A stretch of 11,290 nucleotides of DNA from Eggerthella sp. CAG:209 (GTDB lineage Bacteria > Actinomycetota > Coriobacteriia > Coriobacteriales > Eggerthellaceae), in assembly GCA_000436075.1 (NCBI GenBank), contig FR884640.1, positions 68,677 to 79,966 on the forward strand. The letters run 5' to 3'. The notes beneath the pieces were generated by a model that worked only from the letters and a program-made list of their open reading frames with translations, was not told where the DNA came from and searched no databases. Position 1 is the first letter of the stretch. Each line of letters begins with the position of its first letter. Positions 1 through 8,029 of the stretch are shown here, in pieces. The position numbers were made by a program, and so were the translations under genes.

Positions 1-20
1 GGCATTTATGTTGCCCTTTT
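1..20 (+). terminator. Possible 3' part of a terminator from an upstream gene (cut by window edge)
   Basis: GGCA at 1-4 can pair with TGCC at 12-15, followed by CTTTT at 16-20. The stem is only four pairs as seen, and its left arm may extend beyond the window. This would fit the end of a preceding transcription unit just before rny. Low certainty because the start is missing. Confidence 0.35.
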
Positions 21-61
21 GCCTTCCTAGTTAATACGCAACATGAACGAAAGGGAGTTTC

Positions 62-1597
62 ATGGTTGAAATCATAATCGCCGCCGTGGTAGCGATTGTT
101 GTTGGCTTTTTAATTGGTTATTTTCTGATGCAGAAGGTGCTTAAGGAGCGCAATGACGCTACGGCTCTTGAAGCCCAGAATGCACTCGCCGATGCCCAGC
201 GCGAGGCTGAAAGCATGAAGCGCGAGGCTCTTGTTGAAGCGAAGGATGAAGTCCTCAAGATGAAGCAGGATGCCGAGCGAGAGAGCAAGGAACGTATGAA
301 GGCTGTGCGTTCCAGCGAAAATCACCTCAATCAACGCGAGCAGAGCCTTGATAAGCGCACCGAAGCCCTCGATCATCGCGAACATCAGATTTCCTCTTTG
401 CAGGGTCAGGTAGATCGCCGTGCAAAAGATGTTGAGCGCGCAGAGGCTGAAGTTGCAACCCGTCTTGAAGAGGTTGCCGGTTTGACCGCAGAGGAAGCTA
501 AGACAGAATTACTGGATGGCCTGAAAGAAGAGTGCGTTCATGAGTCGGCTTCCATCATTCGCGACTCGGAGGCTCGAACTCGAGCCGAAGCCGATAAGAA
601 AGCCCGCGAAATCCTAAGCGTGGCAATTCAGCGTTTGGCTGCGGACCATACTTCGCAGATTACGGTATCTACAATTCACATTCCTTCAGACGATTTGAAG
701 GGTCGCATTATTGGCCGTGAGGGTCGCAATATTCGTTCGTTTGAGCAGATTACGGGCACTAACCTCATCATCGATGACACTCCTGAATGCGTAACGGTTT
801 CGACCCATGATCCCGTTCGTCGTGAAATCGCCAGCGTTACTATGCAGAACCTTATTAGTGACGGACGTATTCATCCTGCTCGTATTGAAGAGATGTTCCA
901 TAAAGCTGAAAAGTACGTTAATCAGCAGATCAAAGAAGCCGCTTCTCAGGCGACTTTTGATACTGGCATTCATGACCTTAATCCCGAATTGGAAAAGATT
1001 CTTGGTCGATTGCGCTACCGTACTTCCTATGGCCAGAATGTCCTGAATCACTCTCTCGAAGTTGCCTATCTCTGCGGGATGATGGCTTCGGAGCTCGGCC
1101 TTGATCCGGTTCCCGCAAAACGCGCAGGCCTTTTGCACGATATCGGCAAAGCAGTGGATCATGAGATCGAAGGCTCCCATGCTGTGATTGGTGCAGATCT
1201 TGCACGCAGGTATGGTGAAGAGCCTATGATCGTTCACGCCATCGAGGCTCATCATAACGACGTTGAGCCCAATAGCGTTATTGATGTATTGGTTCAGGCC
1301 GCCGATGCTGTTTCTGCGGCACGACCCGGTGCGCGTAAGGAAAATATCGAATCCTATATTAAGCGCCTTGAGAAATTGGAGGAAATCGCCAATTCTTACC
1401 CTGGCGTTGAACGCACTCATGCTATTCAGGCCGGACGTGAGGTTCGTGTTATCGTTTCTCCCGAGAAGGTCGATGAGGCGCATTCTACGGTTTTGGCGCA
1501 CGATATTGCACATCAAATCCAAAGCGAAACCAAGTACCCCGGCCAGGTTAAGGTTGTCGTAATTCGTGAAACCCGCGCTGTTGATTTTGCCAAATAA
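62..1597 (+). CDS. rny: Ribonuclease Y (membrane-anchored endoribonuclease)
   Basis: RNase Y is the membrane-bound endonuclease that starts decay and processing of many mRNAs in Gram-positive bacteria. The 511 residues match the family's usual length of about 510-520 and its full domain order: one N-terminal membrane segment (about residues 3-23), a long charged coiled coil (about 28-190, rich in E, K, R, A and Q), a KH RNA-binding domain (about 200-265, GRIIGREGRN at 214-223), and an HD metal-dependent phosphohydrolase domain with H330, the H359-D360 pair and the following GKA. The ATG is preceded by AAGGGAG at 51-57. An intrinsic terminator follows eight bases after the stop. Adjacency to spoVS and miaB recalls the rny-spoVS-miaB neighbourhood of Firmicutes. 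Membrane anchoring suggests it works at the inner face of the cytoplasmic membrane. Confidence 0.97.
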   Translation: MVEIIIAAVVAIVVGFLIGYFLMQKVLKERNDATALEAQNALADAQREAESMKREALVEAKDEVLKMKQDAERESKERMKAVRSSENHLNQREQSLDKRTEALDHREHQISSLQGQVDRRAKDVERAEAEVATRLEEVAGLTAEEAKTELLDGLKEECVHESASIIRDSEARTRAEADKKAREILSVAIQRLAADHTSQITVSTIHIPSDDLKGRIIGREGRNIRSFEQITGTNLIIDDTPECVTVSTHDPVRREIASVTMQNLISDGRIHPARIEEMFHKAEKYVNQQIKEAASQATFDTGIHDLNPELEKILGRLRYRTSYGQNVLNHSLEVAYLCGMMASELGLDPVPAKRAGLLHDIGKAVDHEIEGSHAVIGADLARRYGEEPMIVHAIEAHHNDVEPNSVIDVLVQAADAVSAARPGARKENIESYIKRLEKLEEIANSYPGVERTHAIQAGREVRVIVSPEKVDEAHSTVLAHDIAHQIQSETKYPGQVKVVVIRETRAVDFAK

Positions 1598-1604
1598 CGA
1601 GTAT

Positions 1605-1637
1605 AGGCCCGCGCCTTTTGCTCGGGCCTCTTTTCTT
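1605..1637 (+). terminator. Intrinsic terminator of rny
   Basis: AGGCCCG (1605-1611) pairs with CGGGCCT (1623-1629) around an 11-base loop, followed by the T-rich TCTTTTCTTT to 1638. This is a standard Rho-independent layout. The T-tract ends exactly where the ATG of the next gene begins (1639), so the hairpin occupies the place where its ribosome binding site should be. Confidence 0.85.
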
Positions 1638-1638
1638 T

Positions 1639-2718
1639 ATGCCTAATACTTCACTCCAACAATTCATTCAGAACATTTCTGGCGAAGATCACACCCGTGT
1701 TCAAGACGATCTAGGCAATGGGTTTGTGCGTCTTCGCGCAGCAGAGGCACAGCGGCGTCAGGCAAAGCAGGATATACGGTCGTTTGAAGATGTGGTAATT
1801 GAAATGCTTCGCAATGCCCGTGATGCCAACGCGAAGGCTATATTTATTGCGACCTGGTCCACAAAAGAACAGCGCTTCCTTACCATGCTTGACGATGGTG
1901 ATGGCGTACCGCTTCAGCTGCAAGATACCATCTTTGAGCCCTTTGTTACCTCTAAGCTCGACAGCTTCCATGCTGATAGGTGGGGAGTGCATGGACGTGG
2001 CATGGCCTTATATTCAATACGACAGAACACTGATTCAGCTCGGGTTATTGCTTCTGCTCCTGGTTTGGGCTCCATCTTTTCGGTAGTGAGTTCCTTCTCC
2101 CGGTTGAGCGAAAAGCGTGACCAGTCAAGCGCTCCTTCGGTTACAGTCAATGAAGACGGCAAGCCGGTTCTTCGCGGTCCTCACAATATTATGCGCACCG
2201 TGCTTGAATTTGCGATCGACGAACGAGATGGCGTTGCGGTGTATTTGGGGAGTCCCGCTGAGATAGTTTCGACTCTGTATTGGTTGGGTAATTCAGCGGT
2301 GTCTAATACCGCTGAAGAGCATTCTTGCGAAACTGGGGGGCTGCCTTATATTCAGCGTTTTGGTCTTTGTCCAGACGCATCCGCTCTTGCGCAGCTTGCC
2401 AATGATTTCTGTTTACCTATGTCTGCTCGGACTGCGTATCGAATTTTTAATAATGAGATTAAACCTCTGGCGGTTCATTTACAGACAATGCTCGGTGATC
2501 AAGTTTCTTCATCTGCAAAAGTAAAGCCTGAGCGAAAAACTTTATCCGATAGCTCAATTCGCATTTCTAAAGAAGACCTCGAAATGTTTTCCAACCAGGT
2601 AATGGGGGATTATGCTCAGCTTGCGCAATCCTATTACCTAAATGCTGACGTTGCGCCAAGCATTCGTTGCTTGGGTGGCGAGCTAGTCTTGCGCATTCCT
2701 CTGAGGCGTGATGAATAG
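1639..2718 (+). CDS. Orphan GHKL-family (HATPase_c) ATP-binding protein, function unknown
   Basis: The first half is a GHKL ATPase fold as in histidine kinases, Hsp90 and MutL: N-box EMLRNARDA (residues 55-63), G1 box DDGDG (85-89), F-like box IFEPFVTSK (99-107) and glycine-rich G2 box GVHGRGMALYSI (116-127). ATP binding is therefore likely. No upstream phosphoacceptor histidine domain, sensor domain or membrane segment precedes it. Residues 160-359 resemble nothing I recognise; residues 170-300 look globular and the end (about 336-355) has a short beta-like stretch. Starting at the ATG at 1639 gives 359 residues. A TTG at 1618 lies inside the terminator and is unlikely. Neither has a Shine-Dalgarno sequence. 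A GTG at 1697 is an alternative that would still leave all ATP-binding motifs intact. It lies between rny and spoVS; whether it is conserved there could suggest a role in RNA decay, but that is speculation. Confidence 0.8.
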   Translation: MPNTSLQQFIQNISGEDHTRVQDDLGNGFVRLRAAEAQRRQAKQDIRSFEDVVIEMLRNARDANAKAIFIATWSTKEQRFLTMLDDGDGVPLQLQDTIFEPFVTSKLDSFHADRWGVHGRGMALYSIRQNTDSARVIASAPGLGSIFSVVSSFSRLSEKRDQSSAPSVTVNEDGKPVLRGPHNIMRTVLEFAIDERDGVAVYLGSPAEIVSTLYWLGNSAVSNTAEEHSCETGGLPYIQRFGLCPDASALAQLANDFCLPMSARTAYRIFNNEIKPLAVHLQTMLGDQVSSSAKVKPERKTLSDSSIRISKEDLEMFSNQVMGDYAQLAQSYYLNADVAPSIRCLGGELVLRIPLRRDE

Positions 2719-2789
2719 TTCATTTTGGTATGCTCTCAGCTTCCAGAAGTTAATTTGGTATAGCATTCCTTTGTAGGCGAGTTTGCCGT

Positions 2790-2818
2790 TTGCCTGTTTA
2801 CTAGCTAATGAGTAAAAT
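2790..2818 (+). promoter_or_regulatory. Candidate sigma70-type promoter for the spoVS-miaB-miaA-dapF-hflX operon
   Basis: TTGCCT (2790-2795) and TAAAAT (2813-2818) are separated by 17 bases, matching 4/6 and 5/6 of the -35 and -10 consensus. A second weaker pair, TTGCCG (2783-2788) and TAATGA (2806-2811), overlaps it. Transcription would start near 2825, giving a leader of about 70 bases that contains the CACACCACAA repeats. Confidence 0.5.
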
Positions 2819-2854
2819 ATATCGGCGTGAATCTGCTTGATTTACTGCTTAAAA

Positions 2855-2875
2855 CACACCACAACCACACCACAA
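2855..2875 (+). repeat. Tandem 11-base repeat (CACACCACAA twice) in the spoVS leader
   Basis: CACACCACAA occurs at 2855-2864 and again at 2866-2875, a period of 11 bases. The stretch is C/A only and would be unstructured in RNA. It could be a protein-binding site or plain low complexity. Confidence 0.75.
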
Positions 2876-2896
2876 ACTAATTGAAAGTAACGCAAT

Positions 2897-3250
2897 ATGA
2901 GTGATATTTCAGCTAAGGCTTCTAATGTTTTTCAGACTAATGGGTGCCTGAAGGTCTCCTCGAAGTCTTCTCCTGCTTCGGTTGCTGGTGCTATCGCCGG
3001 CATGATGAAAGACGGTGTTCCTGTTGAGATTCAGTCTGTTGGTGCTGGTGCGGTTAATCAAGCGGTTAAAGCTATTGCCATTTCTCGTGGCTTTCTTTCG
3101 CCTGTTGGCATAGAAATTGTATGCGTTCCTTCGTTTGCGGATATCGTTATTGATGGAGAATACCGTACGGCTATTCGCTTCTCGGTGGAACCGCGTGTTC
3201 CTGTTACGTCTCATGACATCGCGCAGAGCCAGTCCTCTGAATTTGAGTAG
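2897..3250 (+). CDS. spoVS: SpoVS family protein (Alba-like fold)
   Basis: The core (residues 17-101) follows the 86-residue SpoVS of Bacillus almost throughout: LKVSSKSSPASVAGAIAG, EIQSVGAGAVNQAVKAIAI, RGFLSP and IDGEYRTAIRFSVEPR are visible. SpoVS proteins have an Alba-like fold, suggesting nucleic-acid binding. In Bacillus SpoVS affects sporulation, but the family is widespread in non-sporulating bacteria, where its role is not settled. This copy has about 16 extra N-terminal and 16 extra C-terminal residues (the latter polar and acidic) compared with the Bacillus form. There is no other in-frame ATG before the core, so the ATG at 2897 is taken; a weak GAAAG lies at 2883-2887. It stops eight bases before miaB, so the two are probably co-transcribed. 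Confidence 0.93.
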   Translation: MSDISAKASNVFQTNGCLKVSSKSSPASVAGAIAGMMKDGVPVEIQSVGAGAVNQAVKAIAISRGFLSPVGIEIVCVPSFADIVIDGEYRTAIRFSVEPRVPVTSHDIAQSQSSEFE

Positions 3251-3258
3251 AGGTAAAT

Positions 3259-4701
3259 ATGACGAACCAACTTTCTAACGTTGAGCCTGATGTGTCCACT
3301 GAGGGCTCTTCTCATCTAATGAATATATTGGATTGGGAAGATCTATCTGATGGTCCCATCTCGGGCAAGACATTTTCAGTTGTCACCTTTGGTTGTCAAA
3401 TGAATAAACATGATTCTGAGCGCATCGTAGGTATGCTCACCGCACTCGGCGCAACTGAGGTTAAAACTGTTGAAGAATCAGACATTATTATCTTTGTAAC
3501 CTGCTGTGTGCGTGAGGCTGCTGATGTTCGCCTAATGGGTCAGGTTGCTTCGTTGAAGAATGTTCCGCTTCGAGAAAATGCTCCGGTAAAGAAGCGTGTT
3601 GTAGTTATTGGCGGATGCATTGGCCAACGCGATGGGGAAGATTTGATAAAAAAGCTTTCTCATGTTGACGTGGTCTTTGGTACGTTCAATTTAGCGAGCT
3701 TGCCCCGCCTCATCGAGCAGGCGCTTTTGACTGGCGATCACGAAGTTGAAGTCCTTTCTGAGGCAACCGATTTCCCTACCGATTTGCCAACCGAACGCGA
3801 ATCGAAATGGTCTGCCTGGCTTCCTATTTCAATCGGATGCAATAATTTTTGCTCCTACTGCATCGTCCCCTATGTTCGTGGTAGAGAGAAGTCTCGTCCT
3901 ATGGAAGACATTGTTGCCGATGCCGAATCGCTGAAAGCCGATGGTGTTAAGGAGATCACGCTACTTGGCCAAAACGTTAACTCCTATGGTCGAGATCTGT
4001 ATGGTGAACCTCGTTTTGCTGACCTGCTTCGCTCAATAGCTGCAACGGGGATCGAGCGTATTCGTTTTGCTACTTCACACCCCAAAGATCTCAATGACGA
4101 TGTTATCAAGGCTTTTGGCGAACTTGATAATTTGATGCCGGCACTTCATTTGCCCGTACAGTCTGGCTCAAATAGTATTTTGAAGGCAATGCATCGACGC
4201 TACACGCGGGAACATTACTTGGACACAATCAAGAAGCTCCGCGAAGTCCGTCCTGATATTGCACTCTCAACTGATATTATCGTTGGCTTCCCGGGTGAGA
4301 CCGAGGAAGATTTTCAACAGACCTACGACCTCGTTAAGGAAGTGGGCTACACCCAGGTGTTTACGTTTATCTACTCTAAGCGCGAAGGAACTCCTGCTGC
4401 ACGCATTGAAGACGACACTCCTAGAGAAGTTATTCAGGAGCGTTTTGAGCGTCTGGTTAATCTTGTTCAGGACCGTGCGCTTGAGGTAAATCAAGCCGAG
4501 GTAGGTAAAGTAGTGCCTGTGCTTGTTGAGGGAGCTTCTAAGCGGGATGAGACTGTTTTAATGGGACGTAGCCCAAAGAATCTGACCGTTCATGCCCCAA
4601 TTCCCAAAGGCGTTTCCATCGATGATCTTCAAGGCAATTTTGTTAACGTCCGTGTTGATGTTGCTCGGGCATGGTATCTACGTGGTCAGGTAATTTCGTG
4701 A
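3259..4701 (+). CDS. miaB: tRNA-2-methylthio-N6-dimethylallyladenosine synthase MiaB
   Basis: MiaB is the radical-SAM methylthiotransferase that converts i6A37 to ms2i6A37 in tRNAs reading codons that begin with U. All three parts are present. The N-terminal UPF0004 domain has the auxiliary cluster cysteines C46 (TFGCQMNKHDSE), C82 (TCCVRE; the usual NTC is TCC here) and C120 (GGCIGQ). The radical-SAM domain carries the CxxxCxxC motif at C194, C198 and C201 (GCNNFCSYC). A C-terminal TRAM domain spans about 410-478. At 480 residues it is slightly long because of a roughly 35-residue N-terminal leader. AGAGG at 3249-3253 precedes the ATG. Its end overlaps miaA, which makes the substrate of this enzyme, so the two consecutive enzymes are translationally coupled. 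Confidence 0.96.
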   Translation: MTNQLSNVEPDVSTEGSSHLMNILDWEDLSDGPISGKTFSVVTFGCQMNKHDSERIVGMLTALGATEVKTVEESDIIIFVTCCVREAADVRLMGQVASLKNVPLRENAPVKKRVVVIGGCIGQRDGEDLIKKLSHVDVVFGTFNLASLPRLIEQALLTGDHEVEVLSEATDFPTDLPTERESKWSAWLPISIGCNNFCSYCIVPYVRGREKSRPMEDIVADAESLKADGVKEITLLGQNVNSYGRDLYGEPRFADLLRSIAATGIERIRFATSHPKDLNDDVIKAFGELDNLMPALHLPVQSGSNSILKAMHRRYTREHYLDTIKKLREVRPDIALSTDIIVGFPGETEEDFQQTYDLVKEVGYTQVFTFIYSKREGTPAARIEDDTPREVIQERFERLVNLVQDRALEVNQAEVGKVVPVLVEGASKRDETVLMGRSPKNLTVHAPIPKGVSIDDLQGNFVNVRVDVARAWYLRGQVIS

Positions 4702-5636
4702 TTCGTCCTGTCGTAGCTATTCTTGGGCCTACAGCATCAGGTAAGTCGGAACTTGCCCAACGCGTTGCATTGCGCCTGAATGGGGAAGTGGTTTCGGCTG
4801 ATTCCATGCAGGTATATAAAGGCATGGATATAGGCACGGCTAAAATTCCTCGGTCGAAAATGCTTGTTCCTCATCACTTGATTGACATTCTTGATCCTGG
4901 TGAGGCTTTTTCGGCTCAGCTGTTCCAAAGCTTATCCCGTTCTTGCTTTTCTGATATCCAGGATCGTGGCAAGGTACCGGTCTTATGTGGTGGAACCGGC
5001 CTGTATGTGCAGTCTGCGCTTGAGGATATGCGTTTTCCGAAAGGTGATCAGGAGCATAATGCTGTTCGGGTTAAATACGAAAACGTTGCAAGGCGGTTTG
5101 GAAATCAAGCCGTTTGGGATCGACTAAACGAAATTGACTCTGCTTCTGCCGCTCTCCTTCATCCCAATAACGTTCGACGTGTTATTCGGGCGTTAGAAAT
5201 GCATGAACAGGGCGTTTCTTATGCTACTCAAGTCAAAGGAATGAAAGAGCTTCCAGAAGTGGTTCCTTCGGTTCGTTTTGCTCTTAAGAGAGATCCTGGT
5301 CTCTTGGCAGCACGTATCGACAAACGCGTTGATAACATGTTTGATGAGGGGCTGGTTAACGAAGTTGAGCTTCTTCTTAATGGCGGATGGCGTGCTGCTC
5401 TAACAGCTCCACAAGCTATCGGCTACAAGGAAGTTGTTTCTGCTCTTGATGGTGATATATCGATGAGCGATGCCGTCGAGCTCATCAAGACCGCTACCCG
5501 TCGATATGCCAAACGGCAGCGTACTTGGCTAAGGCGTGATGGCCGCTTGGTGTGGCTTGATGCGGATTCTCTAAGTCTTTCCGAAATGGTAGATTGCGTG
5601 GTGGAAACCTATCTGCAACGCACAGCTCTAGAATAA
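4698..5636 (+). CDS. miaA: tRNA dimethylallyltransferase MiaA
   Basis: MiaA transfers the dimethylallyl group from DMAPP to N6 of A37 in tRNAs, the step before MiaB. The protein has the P-loop GPTASGKS (residues 10-17 from the chosen start), the family motif DSMQVYKGMDIGTAK, the HHLIDI segment and CGGTGLYVQS, then a helical tRNA-binding part. I chose the GTG at 4698 (312 residues): it overlaps the miaB stop as GTGA, has AGG at 4688-4690, and places the P-loop as near the N-terminus as in known MiaA proteins. The in-frame ATG at 4671 lies deeper in miaB, adds nine unlike residues and has no ribosome binding site. A 41-base gap follows before dapF, with a weak six-pair hairpin (5638-5643 with 5657-5662). 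Confidence 0.95.
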   Translation: MIRPVVAILGPTASGKSELAQRVALRLNGEVVSADSMQVYKGMDIGTAKIPRSKMLVPHHLIDILDPGEAFSAQLFQSLSRSCFSDIQDRGKVPVLCGGTGLYVQSALEDMRFPKGDQEHNAVRVKYENVARRFGNQAVWDRLNEIDSASAALLHPNNVRRVIRALEMHEQGVSYATQVKGMKELPEVVPSVRFALKRDPGLLAARIDKRVDNMFDEGLVNEVELLLNGGWRAALTAPQAIGYKEVVSALDGDISMSDAVELIKTATRRYAKRQRTWLRRDGRLVWLDADSLSLSEMVDCVVETYLQRTALE

Positions 5637-5677
5637 TTGCGAATGCACATGAGCTTTTCGCATAAAGGAGCCTTTCC

Positions 5678-6592
5678 ATGGAACTGAATTTCACCAAAAT
5701 GCACGGTCTCGGCAACGATTTCGTTTTTGTCGATGATTTCAACAAGTCTATTGAGTTAAGTGCTGATCAGATTGCCTTCCTGTGCGATAGGCATTTTGGC
5801 ATTGGGGCGGACGGTGTGATTCTTGTGCGTCCCTCTGATCGGCCTGAATGTGTTGCCTACATGCATTACATCAATTCAGATGGTTCTTTGGCTGAAATGT
5901 GCGGCAATGGCGTACGTTGTTTTACTAAGTATTTGGTCGATCACAACTATATTGACGCAGATGCCGGGTCGTACATCGCCGATACGAAACGTGGACCGCT
6001 TCCTATTTCCTTTAAGCTTGATGCAAATGGTCTTATGAGCGTAGCTTCTGTCGATATGGATATGCCGATCCTGGATCCCGAAAAGATTCCAACACTTCTT
6101 CCTGCTAGTTGTACCACCAACGGCGAATCTTTTGTAAATGAGGAGGTTGTTCCTTCTCCTTGGGACGATTTATCGTTTACTTGCGTTTCCATGGGAAACC
6201 CTCATGCGGTATGTTTCCTGGACAATCTTGATCAATTGCCAGCAGAGTGGTTTACGTCATCAGACAAAACGCTTAACTCTTTTGATCTGGAGCGTTTTGG
6301 TGCTTATTTCGAATCGCACGAAGCTTTTCCCGCTAAAACAAACGTCGAGTTTATAGTCCCCGCGGATGACGGACTGCATATGCGTGTATTTGAACGTGGA
6401 TGCGGCGAAACGCTTGCTTGCGGCACTGGTGCTTGCGCTTCTTTGGTGGCTGCGGTTTTAACTGGTCGTTCTTCACGAACCAACAAAGTCCATCTCCGTG
6501 GTGGTACGCTTAACATTACTTGGCAAGAAAATAACCGTGTGCTTATGACGGGTCCTGCAAAGCAGGTTTTCACCGGCACGATTGAGATATAG
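5678..6592 (+). CDS. dapF: Diaminopimelate epimerase DapF
   Basis: DapF is the PLP-independent epimerase turning LL- into meso-diaminopimelate, used for lysine and for the peptidoglycan peptide. Both halves of the pseudo-symmetric fold are present, with the catalytic cysteine pair at C75 (MCGNGVRC) and C248 (ACGTGAC), preceded by the GCGET signature. The N-terminal MHGLGNDF motif is typical. At 304 residues it is about 30 longer than the E. coli enzyme; the extra length seems to lie between the domains around residues 128-165 (acidic, proline-rich). AAAGGAG at 5664-5670 precedes the ATG. It sits inside an RNA-modification operon, six bases before hflX, so expression is probably linked to them although the pathway differs. 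Confidence 0.96.
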   Translation: MELNFTKMHGLGNDFVFVDDFNKSIELSADQIAFLCDRHFGIGADGVILVRPSDRPECVAYMHYINSDGSLAEMCGNGVRCFTKYLVDHNYIDADAGSYIADTKRGPLPISFKLDANGLMSVASVDMDMPILDPEKIPTLLPASCTTNGESFVNEEVVPSPWDDLSFTCVSMGNPHAVCFLDNLDQLPAEWFTSSDKTLNSFDLERFGAYFESHEAFPAKTNVEFIVPADDGLHMRVFERGCGETLACGTGACASLVAAVLTGRSSRTNKVHLRGGTLNITWQENNRVLMTGPAKQVFTGTIEI

Positions 6593-6598
6593 GTTTGC

Positions 6599-7915
6599 AT
6601 GATCGAATTTGACGAAGTAAAACAACATGGCCCAAAAACCGTTATCGAAAAACCTCGCGAGCGTGCGATATTGGTTGGCGTTGAAAGGCCTAATCAGGAA
6701 TGGAGTCTAGAATCTTCCCTAGCCGAGCTTGAGCGCCTTGCTTGGACAGCAGGCGCGGACACGGTTGCCCGAACCTCGCAGAAGCTCGACTCTCCCAATC
6801 CCCGTACATTTGTAGGAAGCGGCAAGGCGGAGGAAATTGCCGACCTTGCTCGTTCATATGCGGCCGATGTTGTTATCTTCGATGATGAGTTAACTCCTTC
6901 TCAGCAGTCGAATCTGGAAAAAGTTGTCGGGAAAGACGTCAAGGTTATTGACCGAACGGCCTTGATTCTTGATATCTTTGCTCTTCATGCCACAAGCAAA
7001 GAGGGTAGGCTTCAAGTTCGCCTTGCTCAGAACCAGTACCTGTACCCCCGTTTGCGCGGTATGTGGGCTCATCTTGCGTCAAATCGTATGGGCGGTGGTG
7101 TTGGTTCACGCTTTGGCGAAGGCGAGAGTCAGTTAGAAGTTGACCGCCGTCTCATCCGCAATCGAATTACCTCTATTCGTCGTGAGCTTGCTTTGCTTTC
7201 AAAAAAGCGTGATCTGCAAAGAAAGCAGCGTAAAGAGTCTGGCATCTATAAGGTGGCTTTAGCTGGATACACCAATGCTGGTAAATCAAGTTTGCTTAAC
7301 GCCATTACGGGCTCTGAAGTTCTTAGCTACGATAAATTGTTCGCAACGCTCGACTCGACCACTCGTCAACTAGTTCTACCTAAGGGTAGAGAAGTGACAC
7401 TAACCGATACCGTTGGGTTCATTCAAAAGCTTCCTACAACTCTCGTTGAAGCCTTTAAATCAACATTGGACGAAATCAATGGCGCTGATCTTATTTTGCA
7501 CGTTGTTGACTCTTCGGACCCTAATGCGGATAGGCAGATCGATACCGTCAATATGGTTCTAGAGCAGATTGGCGCTGAAGAGATTGGTCGCGTTGAGGTC
7601 TTTAATAAAAAAGACCTGTTGCTTCCTGAGCAGTACGAGGCAATGACTATTCGATATCCCAATGCTGTTTTTACTTCAACCGTTACGCGCGAGGGCATTA
7701 ATGATCTTGTTTCACGTATTGGATTAGTTGCTTCGTCCCAGGAAGAAATCCTTGAACTGCTGATTCCGTACAGCAGGGGAGACATGGTTTCATATGCTCA
7801 TCAACGTTGTACCATCTTGAACGAAGAGTACAAGGACACAGGTACGTTGTTGACGGTTCGAGCTGGTGCGCAGGCCGTTGCTAAATTAAAAGCATTTTCC
7901 TGTGTTGCGGAATAG
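6599..7915 (+). CDS. hflX: GTPase HflX (ribosome-associated)
   Basis: HflX is a GTPase that binds ribosomes and can split stalled or stress-inactivated 70S particles. The 438 residues include the HflX N-terminal domain (about 20-190, with TFVGSGKAEEI at 70-80 and the basic glycine-rich MGGGVGSRFGEGESQLE at 164-180), a helical linker, and the G domain: G1 GYTNAGKS (223-230), G3 DTVGF (270-274) and G4 NKKD (336-339). A C-terminal domain follows. The ATG lies six bases after the dapF stop with only a short AGG at 6591-6593 as a binding site, so translation is probably coupled to dapF. It ends the rightward operon; a strong terminator follows at 7954. Confidence 0.96.
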   Translation: MIEFDEVKQHGPKTVIEKPRERAILVGVERPNQEWSLESSLAELERLAWTAGADTVARTSQKLDSPNPRTFVGSGKAEEIADLARSYAADVVIFDDELTPSQQSNLEKVVGKDVKVIDRTALILDIFALHATSKEGRLQVRLAQNQYLYPRLRGMWAHLASNRMGGGVGSRFGEGESQLEVDRRLIRNRITSIRRELALLSKKRDLQRKQRKESGIYKVALAGYTNAGKSSLLNAITGSEVLSYDKLFATLDSTTRQLVLPKGREVTLTDTVGFIQKLPTTLVEAFKSTLDEINGADLILHVVDSSDPNADRQIDTVNMVLEQIGAEEIGRVEVFNKKDLLLPEQYEAMTIRYPNAVFTSTVTREGINDLVSRIGLVASSQEEILELLIPYSRGDMVSYAHQRCTILNEEYKDTGTLLTVRAGAQAVAKLKAFSCVAE

Positions 7916-7953
7916 GGACTCAGATAAGTATTTCCCATATACCTTAGAAAACG

Positions 7954-7990
7954 AAAAGGGCGATCGGATTATGAACCGATCGCCCTTTTA
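7954..7990. terminator. Bidirectional intrinsic terminator between hflX and lexA
   Basis: A perfect 14-pair stem, AAAAGGGCGATCGG (7954-7967) with CCGATCGCCCTTTT (7976-7989), encloses an eight-base loop. The A-run on one side and T-run on the other make it work on both strands, as expected between two convergent genes. Confidence 0.95.
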
Positions 7991-8000
7991 TTGTTAGTCG

Positions 8001-8017
8001 ACGATAAAGATTATCGT
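8001..8017. repeat. Second small hairpin 3' of lexA
   Basis: ACGATAA (8001-8007) pairs perfectly with TTATCGT (8011-8017) around AGA. It lies between the lexA stop and the main terminator and lacks a T-tract on either strand. It may stabilise the lexA mRNA end or have no role. Confidence 0.7.
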
Positions 8018-8029
8018 AAGCATTGGTGA

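Larger units (their letters stand above)
2719..2896. other. Intergenic control region ahead of spoVS
   Basis: These 178 bases have no gene. They carry a candidate promoter (2790-2818), a tandem 11-base repeat (2855-2875) and the spoVS ribosome binding region. I see no clear terminator for the GHKL gene here, so readthrough into spoVS is possible. Confidence 0.6.

Noticed and set aside
686..1522. Long minus-strand open frame (278 codons) opposite rny
   Set aside because: It is the shadow of the highly conserved KH and HD part of RNase Y; its translation resembles no family and it has no convincing ribosome binding site.
4671..4697. ATG start of miaA nine codons upstream
   Set aside because: No ribosome binding site, and it lengthens the overlap with miaB; the GTGA overlap at 4698 is more typical.
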